Shown here piece by piece: positions 47,424 through 61,300 of a stretch of DNA of 64,000 bases. The stretch is from assembly GCA_007026445.1 (NCBI GenBank), contig VDMD01000025.1:1-64000 (forward strand), in the 5' to 3' direction. Source of the stretch: Schizophyllum amplum. Its lineage: Eukaryota > Basidiomycota > Agaricomycetes > Agaricales > Schizophyllaceae. Both the position numbers and the translations under genes were made by a program. A model generated the notes under the pieces. That model was not told the origin of the DNA, ran no database searches, and saw only the letters and a program-made list of their open reading frames with translations. The stretch's first letter is position 1, and each line of letters begins with the position of its first letter.

Positions 47424-48642
47424 TTAACAGCATCCGCTGCCCTGCTTGGCGTTCGAGTCGACAGAGGGACCAACGCTGACGGTCGTGCCAGACGGCGCCT
47501 CTATGGGGTTGGCGGACGACTCCAGAGTCCGGCTGGAGACTATCCGGTAGATATCTGCGAGGGCGTGAGATGGTGCGAAGTCAGGATCGTACAGGCGACG
47601 CACCGGTCAAGTTGGTCTCGAACGCAGAATCGACATTCGACGCATCGAGCGCAGAAGTCTCAATGAAGGACAGCCCGTTCTCAGCTACAACGGATGGGGA
47701 TTAACGCAGTTCATGCAGTAGCACAGCGAGCAAGCTCCAGGTCTATAACGAGTGTGTGGTGACAAGCACCCAAGATCGTTGAGGCGCTGATATGACTTCG
47801 AGTGCATAAGGTAGGGAGGAGTGCGGCGGGGTGAAGTGTAACTCGGTCGGGCAGCGATCGCAATGACCTAAGTCTCCGAGTCGGGACTGTACGAGACACA
47901 GGCCCAGCACCGCCGTGGGCTTCCCTCTCCTGCCCACTGTGTAAACGACATATCACACACCTGCAAAGGCTCGCGACTCGTCCGTAGGCACGGCGCGCAA
48001 GTGCTTGAGATCGCTCTTGTTACCGACGAGCATGATGACGATGTTGGAGTCGGCGTGGTCGCGCAGCTCCTTCAGCCAGCGCTGCACGTTCTCGTACGAG
48101 CCGCGCTTCGAGATATCGTACACGAGTAGCGCGCCGACGGCACCACGGTAGTAACTGGCAGCACGTGAGAGTCAGTCAAGCGCAGCGTGGAACATAGGCT
48201 GCGACGCACGCAGCGGTGATGGCGCGGTACCGCTCTTGCCCGGCTGCAGGGAAGATGAGCGGAGGACTGGGGTGCACTGAGAGCACGCACCCGTATCCCA
48301 GATCTGCGCCTTCAGGATCTTGCCCTCGACAGTGATTGAGCGCGTGGCGAACTCGACGCCGATGGTCGACTTGGTGTCCTGACTGAACTCATTGCGCGTG
48401 AAACGCGAGAGAACTGGACGAAGGTGTATGTGGGCGGGGGTTACTTCAGACGCTCGATGACTTACGGTTGCTAGTAAACTGGATCAATATACACGCCCAC
48501 TGGTGATGCAGTGCTTGACTTACGATTTTCCGACACCCGAGTCTCCAATGAGAACAATCTGCGGCAGAGTTTAGCGAGGGAGGGGAGGAGGGCGGAGGAG
48601 GCGGACCTTGAAGAGATAGTCGTAGTTGCTCGTGTCGGCCAT
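47424..48642 (-). CDS. Rab11-family small GTPase (paralogue A)
   Basis: This is a Golgi/recycling-endosome trafficking GTPase, the Ypt31/32 class. It starts [12 protein letters not shown], then [12 protein letters not shown] with the P-loop, [32 protein letters not shown] switch [22 protein letters not shown], and [16 protein letters not shown]. The end KQGSGCC is a double-Cys geranylgeranylation signal. The codon pair Ser-Asn after the P-loop Lys is carried by a 5-nt exon (48466-48470). One intron, 47685-47960, is 276 nt, about five times the usual size here. The frame is intact. Confidence 0.94.
48466..48470 (-). other. 5-nt micro-exon (CAACC) in Rab11 paralogue A
   Basis: On the gene strand CAACC is bounded by ...TTTACTAG and GTAAGT.... 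Including it gives S-N-L-L-S-R in the conserved P-loop/switch-I region; skipping it breaks the frame. The paralogue at 60295 has the same arrangement. Confidence 0.85.
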
Positions 48643-49209
48643 GGCAGTCAAAGTTGACGCTCGTGTCACATTCCGCATTGCGGGGAGCGCTCCCTCTGTT
48701 TGGCAGCAACTTCCGGAGTAAAGTCGCTTGGACCAGTTTCATTGTTCTCCGTTCACATTGTTCACTGCCTCCACCTGGACTGGGCCTGACTGGGGCGGGA
48801 GATCCTGCAATCAACAGGCTATATGTCACGAATGACGTCTCCTTCTCAAAACGCGGTGGGTCGTCAGAGAGTCAATCCACGCAAGTGCATGCTCAGTAGA
48901 CGACGAGGTCATAAAAGCGTATGGTGTATTGCGTTGTGTTACATGAGTCCAGCTCGAGCTCGAGTGAAGATTGGTGAGACGAACAGAGGATTCAGCTGCT
49001 TTACTAACGAGAGAGGTACCTACGAGACAGACAGACCACCTACTTTTCCCCTACGACGCAGATCAGGTAACGCGGGCCGCTTCTGCCGCCCCCGCGGTCT
49101 TGGGGAGATATAGCGGACCGGGTGCAAGAGCTCGTCGGCGAGGTCACGGTGAAGTCGAATCGACTTCGCGATTGCCGGTCTGTTCGACCTGCTCTCTTCC
49201 CGTGTAATC
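48643..49209. other. Divergent promoter region, Rab11 A / rhamnose mutarotase
   Basis: 567 bases lie between two divergent starts. No clear TATA box or repeat is seen. Confidence 0.45.
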
Positions 49210-49810
49210 ATGTCTGTCCCACATAGCAAGCGCATCTGCCAGATCGTCAAGGTAGGGCGAACACCAATCAAAGCCGATGCATTCGCTTACTGACATTCCT
49301 CGTACCCCTCCCTCCCTACCCCACATCAGCTCAAAGACGAGGCCGTCGCCGAGTACATGGACATCCACGCTAACGTGTGGCCAACCGTCCTCGCCGCGCT
49401 CGAGCGCGCGCACGTCGTGGATTACAGCATTTACTACCACGCGCCCATGAAGCTGCTCATCGCGACGATGAAGTATACAGGGGATGATTATGAGGGGATA
49501 TGGCGAAGGTGGGTGGGCGGGGTACAGTCATGCCGATCGGGGAAGCTGACGCTAGTGCAGGTCGCGGCCGATCCGGAAACGCAGCGGTGGTGGAAGGTAA
49601 CGGATGGAATGCAGGAGAGCTTGAATGAGGGAGCGACGGGCAGTGGGAAGGACGTGCCTTGGTGGACGGTGAGGGTTTGCTTGCTGGAAGTTACGGTTGT
49701 GCACGCGAGCTCGAGCTGCAGAGCCTGCGAATGCCTTTAGCTCGGAACTCATTTGCTGACAACTTGTCCAGGAAGTTCCAGAGGTCTTCCGGTTTGAGGG
49801 GAAGCCTTGA
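49210..49810 (+). CDS. L-rhamnose mutarotase
   Basis: The enzyme interconverts alpha- and beta-L-rhamnose (RhaM/DUF718 family). It starts MSVPHSKRICQIVK, and after an intron reads LKDEAVAEYMDIHANVWPTV, VVDYSIYYH, and MKLLIATMKYTGDDYEG. After two more introns come VAADPETQRWWKVTDGMQES, DVPWWTEVPEVFRFEGKP and TGA at 49808-49810. The His in DIHANVWP and the WW pair near the end match the active-site pattern of the family. About 120 residues, full length, frame intact. It would feed L-rhamnose released from pectin or ulvan-like glycans into catabolism. Confidence 0.92.
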
Positions 49811-50096
49811 AGGCATGTGAGTCTGCAGTGAAGGACAACATATACACGTGCTGCCTTCCATGCTTGGGCTGGCAGTCGAAGCGAATATCTAAGAGCTGGA
49901 ATGGGTTAAGACATGCGGATGTAGCATTAGCGGGCCTTCGAGCCCATTGTTGTTACAGAGGGTTGCAGACAGTCGAAGACGACGGGCCGGGACAGGCGAG
50001 GATAGGCGCCGAGCAGTCCGCCCAAACAGTCACAAGCAAAGAATCCCTTGTTCTCGGCACTCACGTCGCTCAGCGACCCCATCCGCCAGCGCCCGA

Positions 50097-53041
50097 ATGC
50101 AGGGCCTCGTCCTGCGATCTCTACTCTGGACTTACCACTATTATGGATCCACAATGTGCTGCGATATGGCCTTCACTGAGGAGCGGTTCAAGAAGAACTC
50201 GCTTATTGACGCCGGGACGCGCGGGCTGTCTGGCGAGGAGCGCGTCATTGCGTTTGGGGATTTCAATGGGGACCAGCTGTGCGTTATTGAGCACTTATGA
50301 GTGGTTCCCATTGCTCATGCTACGTAGGCTAGACGTGCTAGCAATCGAAGATGACCAGCAGACCTTGACGGTGCACTTGTGGAATCATGGTGAATATTCC
50401 CCTGCCCCCTCCCCCTCGCGAGCTGCCCCCCTTGCATCTAGTATATGGCTGCAGTGAAGCCTTGAGTGGTGTTGACTATCACTCCCAGAACGCTTCGTGT
50501 TCGAACTATACACCACCTTCCACCATCCTTCCAAAGTGTACAACGTAGTGCCTGGAGACTTTACGCACAATGGCAAGTTAGACCTCCTCGTCATGAGTGA
50601 GGCAGTGCGTCCAACATAATGGACATGCGCGTGTACCCCGCTCTGCCGAGGGTGGCTTCGGTGCGTTCTCGGCGTCTATATGCGACGTGGAGCTGACGGG
50701 ATCTCAACAAACCCGTTCCCCAACAACGAACTCATTCCTCGTACAACGAACCCATTCTTCGTACAACACTTCTACATGTCGCCAGACACCGCAAATCCCA
50801 TAATAATACCACCATCTGGGACGGTCCAGCCGATACCCATCGACATCAACGGGGACATGCGCATCGACTTGCTCGGTGTACTCCCTATGTACTTTCGATC
50901 CCCTCTCCTCGGAAACTTCCATTCATAAGCACCATATCAGGTCAGCAACATGTTCGCCGTGTGGAATAACACATGGGATACGGAGAACAACATCGGCCCT
51001 ATGTTCGACGTGTGCGTACGGATCCTCGCTGTGACGACGAGTGACTGAACGACTGGTAAATAGCATCGATGCGCCCTTCTCTGGCTCGCAATGCCTGCTG
51101 TCCAACCCCCACAGCAATGCTGTGATCGACTTGAACGGCGACTGCCTCGCAGGCATGTACCTTTCCTACCCTGGGATAGAGTACGGCTCTGACATTCCGG
51201 ATAGATCTTTTCCTCGTTTGCGATAGACCACATGGATACAAGAGCTACCAGATCTGGATTAATAACAAGGACGCCGGGTTCTCTCTTGCCGGAGAGGGTT
51301 GGCTACCCTCCGGGGTGCAAAGCATATCCTTCGCCGACGTGGGTGCGTACGCCATCGTCTAGCTGTCGATCTGCTCATACTTCGCAATATTAGATCGGAC
51401 GGGACGATTGATATGATATTCCCCACCTGCGATCAGGTCTGAGCTTGCTGCTGCTGAAGTGGGCATTCTTTTTGACTGACGCATAAGTGAAGGTCTCGGA
51501 CAACGGGTTCGGCAGCAACTGCTACGTCAACATCGCGTACAACCAGCAGCTGCCGCTTTGTTCCTCCAGCAGCACAACTGCCAAGCAAAAGAACTGCAGG
51601 TTGCCGGACGACCTTTGTACAGCGGATCCGAACTTCAAATTCGATCTTACGGACGACGCGTCGAATAAGGTGCGTTAGTTCGTGGCTCCGTATCAAGATA
51701 GATAGATATCTGACCAACGCGGGCGCAGGCATACGTACGATTCCCATTCTCTGATCTCTTTCCGGCACACGCTCTGGTCGTGTGGGATGCGACGTACGAT
51801 CCCGGGGTACCGCTGCCCCTGAAGATGGGCGACTTTAACCTCGGTGAGAGCGTTTTGTGAACCTGCCTTGCTCTTTCTTCCTGACAAATCTCTGATAGAC
51901 GGCTTCCCCGACATGCTGCTTATTGCCGCGGAGTCGAACACGTTGACACCGTTCCTCGTCCAGTCTGTGCCGTGCGACAAGGGTGTCGCTGGGTGCGGGA
52001 AAGATGGTGCAGGTCAGCAAGGTGCCTTCCCGGAGGAGCGGTAACTGATTTTTACAGGACGCAGGGGCTGGGAGGTAGTCAAGAAGGACGTGGACGACCT
52101 AAAGGCTGTGAAGGATGCCCGCTCTGTCTCGTTCGTGGATATGGACGAGGATGTGGGTGTCTACTACTGCTTTGATTTTGCTCTGGTGGATTGACTTGGC
52201 GTTTCTTCAGGGTACGCTCGACATTATGGTACAGCGTTCCGGGCGCAGTGGTTCAGGGAAGGTGTTGTTCGTGCAGAACAACTTCTACTACGATGCTTTC
52301 TTCATGAAGGCGATTGGTATGTTTGCTACTGAAGGTTCCCCTTGTGAACCTTCTGACTATCTCGACCCAGTGCTCAATGGCGCCTGCGACAATGGCTGGT
52401 GCTATTCCTCAAATGGGTCTACACGCTATCACGTAGGTCAATATGCATCCCTTGTTGACTTCACTCACAGTCTCGCAGCCATTCGGCGTAAGCTACTCAG
52501 GCGCATCTTACAAGTACACTGTTCTCGACACGTCAGGCAGGCGAAGTGCCGCACAATGTGAGCCGCCTCACCTTCCGCCATCTCACCAGCTCACGGTCCA
52601 CTTGCAGTTGGCCAACTACCTCAGACGGGATACCACAGCCTCCAGACGCCCTACTCGTTCTTCGGCCTAGGACGGACAAACAACTACATCGAGAACCTGT
52701 TCGTTGGCTCGACCATCCACGCGCCGGAGCATTACATCAACATGGAGGGCGTTGTACCGAACTCGAAGGTCGTCATACATCCTCCGCCACGAGAGGGCGA
52801 GGCGTGGAAGCGGGAGCTGTACTTGCGGCCGGGAAAGTGGATTCCGTACGTGTCAACCACATGCGTACGACTGGCGGCTACTGATACTGACGAACCACCA
52901 CTCTAGCTGGGTGACGGTGACGGTGATTATCGGTACGGTGGTCATGGCCGTCATTGTGCTGGTGCTGCACCTGAACGAGAAGCGGGAGGACGAGATGGAG
53001 AGGCGGCGGATATCGCACAGGATCAACTTCGATGCGCTATA
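50097..53041 (+). CDS. TIP/ITFG1 (linkin)-type FG-GAP repeat membrane protein
   Basis: This is a type I membrane protein with an integrin-alpha-like beta-propeller. FG-GAP units with the calcium-binding pattern DxDxDG are scattered through many exons: FGDFNGDQLDVLAIEDD, GDFTHNGKLDLLVMSE, DINGDMRIDLLG, FADVDRDGTIDMIFPTCD, MGDFNLDGFPDMLLI and VDMDEDGTLDIMVQRSG. Near the C-terminus are SFFGLGRTNNYIENLFVG and a single helix WVTVTVIIGTVVMAVIVLVL, followed by a short basic tail ending RISHRINFDAL. This is the T-cell immunomodulatory protein / linkin architecture. The start and signal peptide are uncertain; the ATG at 50097 fits the frame but its first residues are not a clean signal, perhaps because of a missing base. 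Confidence 0.88.
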
Positions 53042-53677
53042 GATGCGCGGGATGGGTTTATTGACTGGGCGAACCACATGGGACGTTTGGATACTTATAT
53101 GTACTCTAGTAATTCAGTCGATTGTGACTTTCGTGGCTGGGTGGCACTGGTGATCACCAGCTTGCTAGATGTAGGAGGCAGAAGGATTGAGAATTGGACA
53201 GGTTGCAACCAAAACAACCTCTGTAAACGCTGCGCCAAGGCAACTTGAGATCGGCACCGGAAAGGGAAGTCCGAAAGTGGAAGTCCATTGTTGCTCGCTT
53301 ACTCAAGTCGTTTATTTGTCACTGCTTTCCTCTCTGTCTATACTTGTCCATCCCGATCTCAAGTACGCGCACAATCCCGACGATAAGGCGCTTATCTTGG
53401 TTGAACGGCATTGTCATTCTGTTGTCATTGGTCGAACGACGGTGTCCAGGAGAGCATTATTATTGGTTGGAGGATTGGTCTCGGACAGGTCTCGGACCTT
53501 CAACGGACCTTGCTGTCCTACGCCGAGCACGCCCCGGTGCAAGGGCCCGAGAGCGGGGTGTTGTACGTCCGACAACAATCGGGTTGGGGTGCAGGCGCGG
53601 CGCAGCACCTCCGACACAGGCATGAGGCCTCTCCGCGTCTTTGTCACACGCGACGGCTCTGCTGCACACGACTCCCA
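53042..53677. other. Intergenic region, promoter of the transporter gene
   Basis: Several overlapping ORFs exist but none is protein-like. No TATA box is evident. Confidence 0.45.
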
Positions 53678-56101
53678 TGACGATGAACGCGCAGGGCCAG
53701 ACGGGCGGTGCCCCGCTGAAGCGCGAGGAGTCTATCGAGGACCAGACGTCGCGGCTCTCACATAAGAAGCTGCTCATCATCTTCTGCGGTCTGGGATCGG
53801 CGTGAGTGGCCATTTCCCTCTGAGTCTCCGCCTGATAGACTGGTGGCGGCGAGGCCGATCAACTGTGCTGATCGACTTGCGCGCATCCTACTTGCAGACT
53901 GTTCCTGTCGTTTTTGGACACGACCTCTGTGACGACTGCTCTTCCTAAGGTATGTATGCCCATTCTGGTGTACTAGCAATATGCTGACGGGACCAGATCG
54001 CATCGGACATTCATGCAGGACAGTCAATCACCTGGGTGGGGACGTCCTACCTGGTCGCGACCACCTCTTTTCAGTTGATTAATGGCCGGCTTTCGTGCGT
54101 GATAGAACTCCTGGATCACAGCAACGTCGCTCATCCTAGCCTTCCCAGTGATATATTCGGACGGAAAGCGTTGCTGATGTTCTCGCTTGCGATTTTCGCG
54201 TTGGGAGACCTCCTTTGCGGCTTCGCCAAGACACCTGTACAGCTATACATTTTCCGCGCAATAGCTGGCATTGGAGGGGGTGGGTGAGTACCTGGCATCA
54301 TGCGTGTATGCCTGTCCTCATCTCTACAGAATCACCAATCTCGCGATGATCGTCATGTCCGACGTTACTAGCCTTCGAGAAAGAGGCAAGTGGCAAGGCT
54401 ATCTCGCGGCCTCTATAGCGTCCGGGAACTCTGTTGTAGGTCAAACTTAAATGCGCTGTCCGATCATCTTGGTCATGCGTTGGTATAGGGTCCTTTCGTC
54501 GGCGCGGCTCTCGTGCAGAAGGCATCCTGGAGATACGTCTTCTGGCTTCCGCCACCATGTGCCGCCATCTGCGCGATCATCATATACTTGTTCATTCCGT
54601 ACGTGCACCTTCTTCCCTGCCCCGCTTTTTTGCTGACCTATGTTCCAAGATTGAAACCAGTTTCGGGAAATATACGCGAAAAGCTGTACAAGGTCGACTA
54701 CCTAGGCAGCTTCCTGTCTATGGCAGGCAATATATTCCTCCTTGTCCCCATATCTGGCGGTGGCTCTACCTTTCAGTGGGCCTCTGCAGTGCGTATTGAG
54801 ACTGTCTCGTCGTATGCTGGCTCACGGAAACACTTCAGGTGGTTATTGGCCTCCTATGTGCCGGAGGTGCTTTCTGGGCCCTCTTCGTTTTGGTGGAGTG
54901 GAAGTTCAGCAAGCTCCCTGTACTGCCGTGTGAGTGACGCAATTGCATCCCCTCTCATCTCCATCCGAACGCTGACACGAATTACAGTACGACTTTTCAC
55001 GTACCGTACAACATGCCTCGTATTCATACTCAATCTCTTTTTCGGCATGGTATACTGTACGTCCATCACTCATCCATTTCAACTTATCTCATCCTGACGG
55101 ACATCACCTCAGATGGTAACATTTACTTCCTCCCCATTTACTACCAGAAAATCCGCGACTTTAGCGAGCTCAAGTCTGCCGCCCTCCTCCTGCCTCTCCT
55201 TATCATACAGTCCTTCTCTGGGGTCATCAATGGACAGATCACCATGTACACCGGGGGCGTCAAGCCGCAAATTATTGTCGGTTTCTGCCTGTGGCTCATT
55301 GGCAGCGGGCTGGAAACGACGTTTTCACGGACGACTAGCATTGGGAAGATTGTCGGGTTTTTGCTCATTCAGGGCTTTGGGACGGGATGTTGTTTTCAAA
55401 CTAGTGAGAGGATCGCTTCGTGCGTACATTTGAGTGCTGATCATGGCGCGTAGCTCTCGTTGCCGCGCAGGCCGGCGCACCTGGGAAGGATCGTGCGGTA
55501 GTGACTGGTACACGCAATTTCTTCCGAAGCATGGGCGGCGCGTACGTCGTTGATCTTCCATCCTCTCTATTGCGCCTGACACGTGTCCTCTTAGATTCGG
55601 CGTCGCTATCAGTAACTCCTTGCTAACAATGTCATCGCCAAAGAGCTGCCCACGGCTCTTCCCGCCGACATACGGGACGAGCTGCTGGCCGGAGGGTCCA
55701 TCAACCTTCCGGACAGCGTCCCCGCAGACGTCGCGGCGGGCGTGTACACTGCGTTCGAGCACGGGATGCACGCGGTGTTCCTGTATTATCTGCCGCTTAT
55801 TGCCATATGTTTGGTTATGTCGGTGTTCATCAAGGTCAGTCGGATCGACGGGCTTCATATATGTTAATCTGATCCGGATTCGCAGGACTACGGTCTTCCT
55901 GACGTGATGGCGGAGAAAGCTGCTACTGTGCCGGCGGCTGTAAATGAGGGCGCTGCGGGCATCGCGACTGAGGCGAAATCGCCGACGGGTTTGGAGAGTG
56001 GACTGACGACGCGGGCGGCGTCGCTGAGGGAAAAGAGCGACACCATAGACGAGGATGTTATTCCTCCCCTCCAGCGACATCGCGGCGACGAACATGTATA
56101 A
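53678..56101 (+). CDS. MFS transporter, DHA2 (14-TM drug:H+ antiporter) type
   Basis: The start MTMNAQGQTGGAPLKREESI is a hydrophilic N-terminus leading to the first helix. Family motifs are FLDTTSVTTALPKIASDIHA (motif D1-like), the spliced RLSDIFGRKALLMFS (motif A) and FRAIAGIGGGGITNLAMIVM. Motif C follows (PFVGAALVQKASWRYVFW), then LPIYYQKIRDFSELKSAALL and LLIQGFGTGCCFQT. The C-tail is hydrophilic and ends LQRHRGDEHV at TAA 56099-56101. At least nine short introns. About 580 residues. It is likely a plasma-membrane or vacuolar efflux pump for toxic small molecules or metabolites; the substrate is unknown. No biosynthetic genes adjoin it. Confidence 0.92.
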
Positions 56102-56436
56102 CATGAGGGTCTGCCTCTGCATTGATGGGTCCAGGTGGCTGACTGTCGGCGAAGCAGAGTCCCAGGGAATAGACTGATTTTATGTTGTAGACATCTCGCT
56201 AATGAGATATATAGAGTATGGGGGCTTGCGCTTAGACTACTTAAATTTGTACAAAACTCCTACTGTTTTCATAGATATGAATGTTGGCGATGGATCTGGA
56301 GACTACCGATGGATAAACGATGGATACGCTGGAAGCTTGCGCATACTGCCGCAGTCTGTCGAAGTACTTTGGATTGGCGTTATTGGATCGCGCATCTGCA
56401 TCAGGGTGAACGGTACTTACCGGTGAGGCATGATGC
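56102..56436. other. Intergenic region
   Basis: A 75-codon frame (56202-56426) contains LLRILPQSVEVLWIG-like text but lacks any supporting context. Nothing else is seen. Confidence 0.35.
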
Positions 56437-59400
56437 GTGACTCTGAATGAGTCGTTTCACGCGGCTACTATAATTGATCTTGTTTGGTTGCACGTGCCGC
56501 GTGTCTCAACGTTGAACATCCAGGTGCTCGGGCATTACTCCAACAAACACGCTTGTCGAACACTGCAGGAACTCCAGAGACTTGTTCAAAGCTTGCGCAG
56601 AGTCACTTTGTTGACAATCATCGACGTCCCCGTTCGGAGACAGGCCAACGCCCGCGACCTGACCCTGCCCTCGAGTACTTGCTACTGTATGTGCTCGGTG
56701 CTGCAGTCATCGTCGTCATATGGATCTAACAGACCTTTGCAGTGTCCGACGCTGACCGGCCACTGGACCGGGCTCATCTTCGTACAAGCAGCTACGCGCA
56801 AGCCAGACCATTGTGCCATCTCGCCCACTTTCGCGGCGTCTGCCTTGCACGAGGCGGGCTGGGCAGATATGAGTGACCGTTTACTCTTCTGCGACGGGCA
56901 ACAGTTCTTGGATTCGATTCTTCCGGTCGCCCAGGAAGTTGTCGATCAGATCCTTTGTTCTACCACGACCGACGAGACATACAAAGATGGGCGCTGGTGT
57001 GGCTTTTCTGCAGATAACACCGTTTTCGCGCCCGGCGAATCATACAAACCCTTCGTGAAGGTGGCGAACATCATCGCTGCTACAGCGAAACGCTTGTCGA
57101 AGGATACCGACCAACAAGTCCGCGATGCTCAATGGGTGAACTATCACATCCAGCGACCACCTTTTCTAGACGCAGAAGGTGCAGACGCGCCCGATTGCCT
57201 ACTGGGCATAACATCATTTGCGAAGGCTCTTGAGAACAACCCATCTCTTCCAGTGAGTCCTCGGGCTCGCGCATGTGTGTACACAGCTCATATTGTGGAA
57301 GGAGGACAAGAAGGAAGCACTTTTCTGGCTACAGGCTGTAGCTGCTGTCGAGGCCAAACATAATCTCGATCATTCAGACGAGAAACTCGTCAGGCGCCTT
57401 CTTGGCCATCTTCGCGTCATTTTGGTCGAGCAGAAGGATCGGCGTTTTGTTCTGGGTCTCGCCCTCAGCCACACGCAAGTGTCTGTGTGGTTGCAAGACA
57501 GGACCGGGGTCCTGGGAATGGACAAGCCCGTCAATATACATGAGGCAAGATTCACTTGTACCGTCTCAGCTTCGCTCAGTCTGATCATGCTGGACAGGAA
57601 CCGGCGAAGTTCGTCCAGATCATCGCCGCATTCGCTATTTTGCCTGCGCATCGACTCGGTTTTGATCCTACCATGAAGTTATCACGCGAGCCTGCATCGC
57701 CCATTCACACCTACCGTTTGAAAGCGACAGAGCCGGACCAATTTAACCTCGACTCGTACAAGAAGAACAACTACGCGATGCAGTGGGTGATTGAGACGGG
57801 TAACGGCATCTACGTGACCTTGAAGACGGTCAGTCTCCCAACTGACAGGTTTAGCGCCAGTGGCTCGATCGTGTGGGCCGTCATTCCATACGACGAGCGG
57901 GACAAGTGTCGCGATGAGTGGCAGGTACGCATCTTGCTTATTGCCTTCTTGTGAGGCGAGTCTCATCATTCAACTTAGATCTTCGTCTTAAAGCAAGCGT
58001 GGAGGTTAGACGGGAAGGAGAGCGAGGGCGCTTTGTATGATTATCTGCAGCAGGCGTCCGGGGATACCTCGTCCAGCGAAGACGCACGATACCTCGGTGA
58101 GGTCGTGCACAGCGCAGACGTGACCGTCGACGGCAAGCTCGACAACACTCACGACCTCATACGTTGTGGCCTTCAGTCAGCGCCGCTACCTGATGGCCAG
58201 AGCCCTCGTCTCGGGATGAAGCGCCGAAGGCTGACATCGGAAGAGGAGATGCTCGAGATGGGTCACATAAAAATTGTCTCTGCAAGCGACATTCGCAAGC
58301 TGCAACCCCGCCGTGTTATCGTGCCAGAGAAGCGTACCCGTACGCGAATCACGTTCAAGGTCTTCGGTTGCTCCATCCAGTTCTACACAAGCTTGTCCGA
58401 GTTGATTCAGTGTCTCTTGCATTGTGTGCGAGGTACGCGATAAGAGTCCGATTGTTCATCGCGCATCTAATTTCGTTCTAAGGCCATAGATTCGCCTTCA
58501 TACATGGTGTACTTCAATGCGACATCAGCCCGGCGAACTTGCTCATTGCCCTCATGTGCAGTTCGGAGCGCCTGCAGCCTGGATTCGTGCGAGGCTGTCT
58601 CATCGACTTGGATCATGCAAAGAGAATTCCCAAGGTAGCCGATCGGCAGGTCGCGCCCGAGGTTCACGACACGGATGATCTGCAGAGACTCCGATCCATC
58701 TCCTTGCGGCTGCAGACCGTAACCGTCACGGACGATGTCCTCGCACGCGCTCTTCAGGTGACCAAGATCGACTATATGGTGCCGCCGCGCATGAAGGCGG
58801 ACGTGATTGTCGACCGTGCAGGTCCTACCGTCGGATATGTTATGGCCGCGCTCCATTACACCAAGAAATACAATACGTATACGGATGGTGTTTGCACTCC
58901 GGAATCACTCGGATGGGACACACGATTATTGGTAAGACGGGCACAACATCAGTCTTTCGACCACATGCTGAGACTTTGTGGCCAACTCGTAGGGACCGCC
59001 GCATTTGCCGACCACAACGCCACAACAGGCGGCGCGGGAGCCTCGTTCCGTGATTATGGTCTTTTCTATTGCCAAATTGTATCTGAATCCCAAGCCCAGG
59101 GCACACCACCTTTCGCCAGTGCCATGCTGCTCAACCCAGATGGTGTCAGTGTCAACGCATGGCAGTCCAATCTTCGGAGACGGAGTGTGCTTCACGACGC
59201 CATTCACGATATAGAATCCTTCTTCTGGGTTTTGCTTTATCTGTGCATCACCCGGTCGGGGCCCGGCGGGGACCAGCGCGAGGATCTCAACGATAACTTC
59301 AGGGAGGTGACCGACAATCCAGAGGAACTGGAACGCATCGAGCGTCTGCGCCACGTAGTCCATTGCTTCTTCGCCGGCAGTATCGGAACGCTTGCAGAGA

Positions 59401-59908
59401 ACAAGAAAACTCTTTTCGAGGAGGAGACCATGTTCGAGACGGAAGTGCTGGTCCACATTCACCCGTACTTTGCGCCTCTCGTGCCTGCGCTACAGCAGTG
59501 GTGGGATCTCCTGCAGCTCGCGTACGAGTTCCAGGGGTACGAATACCACGACATCCACAATCGTGTCATCGATCTCTTGGAGAAGGCCTTGCAAACCCTG
59601 CGGACTTGGAGTCGAAGGGACCTGCTGTTACAGAGCAGACGGAGAACGCGATGAAGAAGAGGGAAGATTTTGTCAGCAGGGTCTTACACGCCGGAAGCGA
59701 CTCGAAGATCCATGGGCCGCGCAAGCAACAGGCAATGATACCGCCTACGAGCCCTACGAATCTCCGGGTCAGCGCTGTGATTGCTGTGGACAACACGCCG
59801 GAGTCGCAGACGCAGCAGCAGCCTCGTTGTGTTGCGCAAATGCATACTAACCAGGCGGATTCGGCATCTACATTGCCTAAGCCTGCTGCGAAGAAGATGA
59901 GGCGCTAA
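56437..59908 (+). CDS. FunK1-type fungal protein kinase-like protein
   Basis: This belongs to the Pkinase_fungal (FunK1) family, abundant in mushrooms and without known substrates. The N-terminal region includes LFCDGQQFLDSILPVAQEVV and a long beta-rich part. The kinase core carries the catalytic loop VLQCDISPANLLIAL (HRD-equivalent CDIS..N), the DFG-equivalent CLIDLDHAKRI, GTPPFASAML and the family hallmark AIHDIESFFWVLLYLC. A disordered C-tail ends KPAAKKMRR at TAA 59906-59908. The HRD Arg position is atypical (Gln-Cys before Asp), as in many FunK1 proteins. The start is uncertain; coding is clear from about 56740. Confidence 0.83.
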
Positions 59909-60294
59909 CTAGATCGAGGACGTGTCATCAGATTCAATGCTCTGTTCATGTCGAATTTATGGCGCGCCTCAACTTCCCCCTCCAACTGTTACTTTCTCTG
60001 AGTCGTTTTCTGCGAGTAGTATGACCGCCGTCGTGGCTGTATGGTATACGTCGGTCTTGTAATCAAAATTTATCTGCGGATAACCATGCGTATGCCAGTA
60101 GTGGAGAATATCCAGTGCCTGTCAGTCTCTGAGATGCCGTATATCGACAATGCTGAATGCGCTAGTATTAGTTGCAACTCGCGTGGCGACACGTTGATCT
60201 CTTTATGGTCTGGTGTGGCGTCTAACAGCGGCAAACACTCTGCTGTCTCCGCCCACGTCCTTGACTTCACTTCCGACCCTCTTCCTTTCCCGCC
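59909..60294. other. Promoter region of Rab11 paralogue B
   Basis: No gene is supported. A pyrimidine-rich stretch immediately precedes the ATG at 60295. Confidence 0.45.

Positions 60295-61300
<1,006 letters not shown>

Noticed and set aside
47004..47666. Long plus-strand ORF of 220 codons
   Set aside because: Its 3' half is antisense to Rab11 exons and its composition is not protein-like.
53678..59908. Transporter region as a secondary-metabolite gene cluster
   Set aside because: No core synthase, terpene cyclase, P450 or pathway regulator is near the DHA2 pump.
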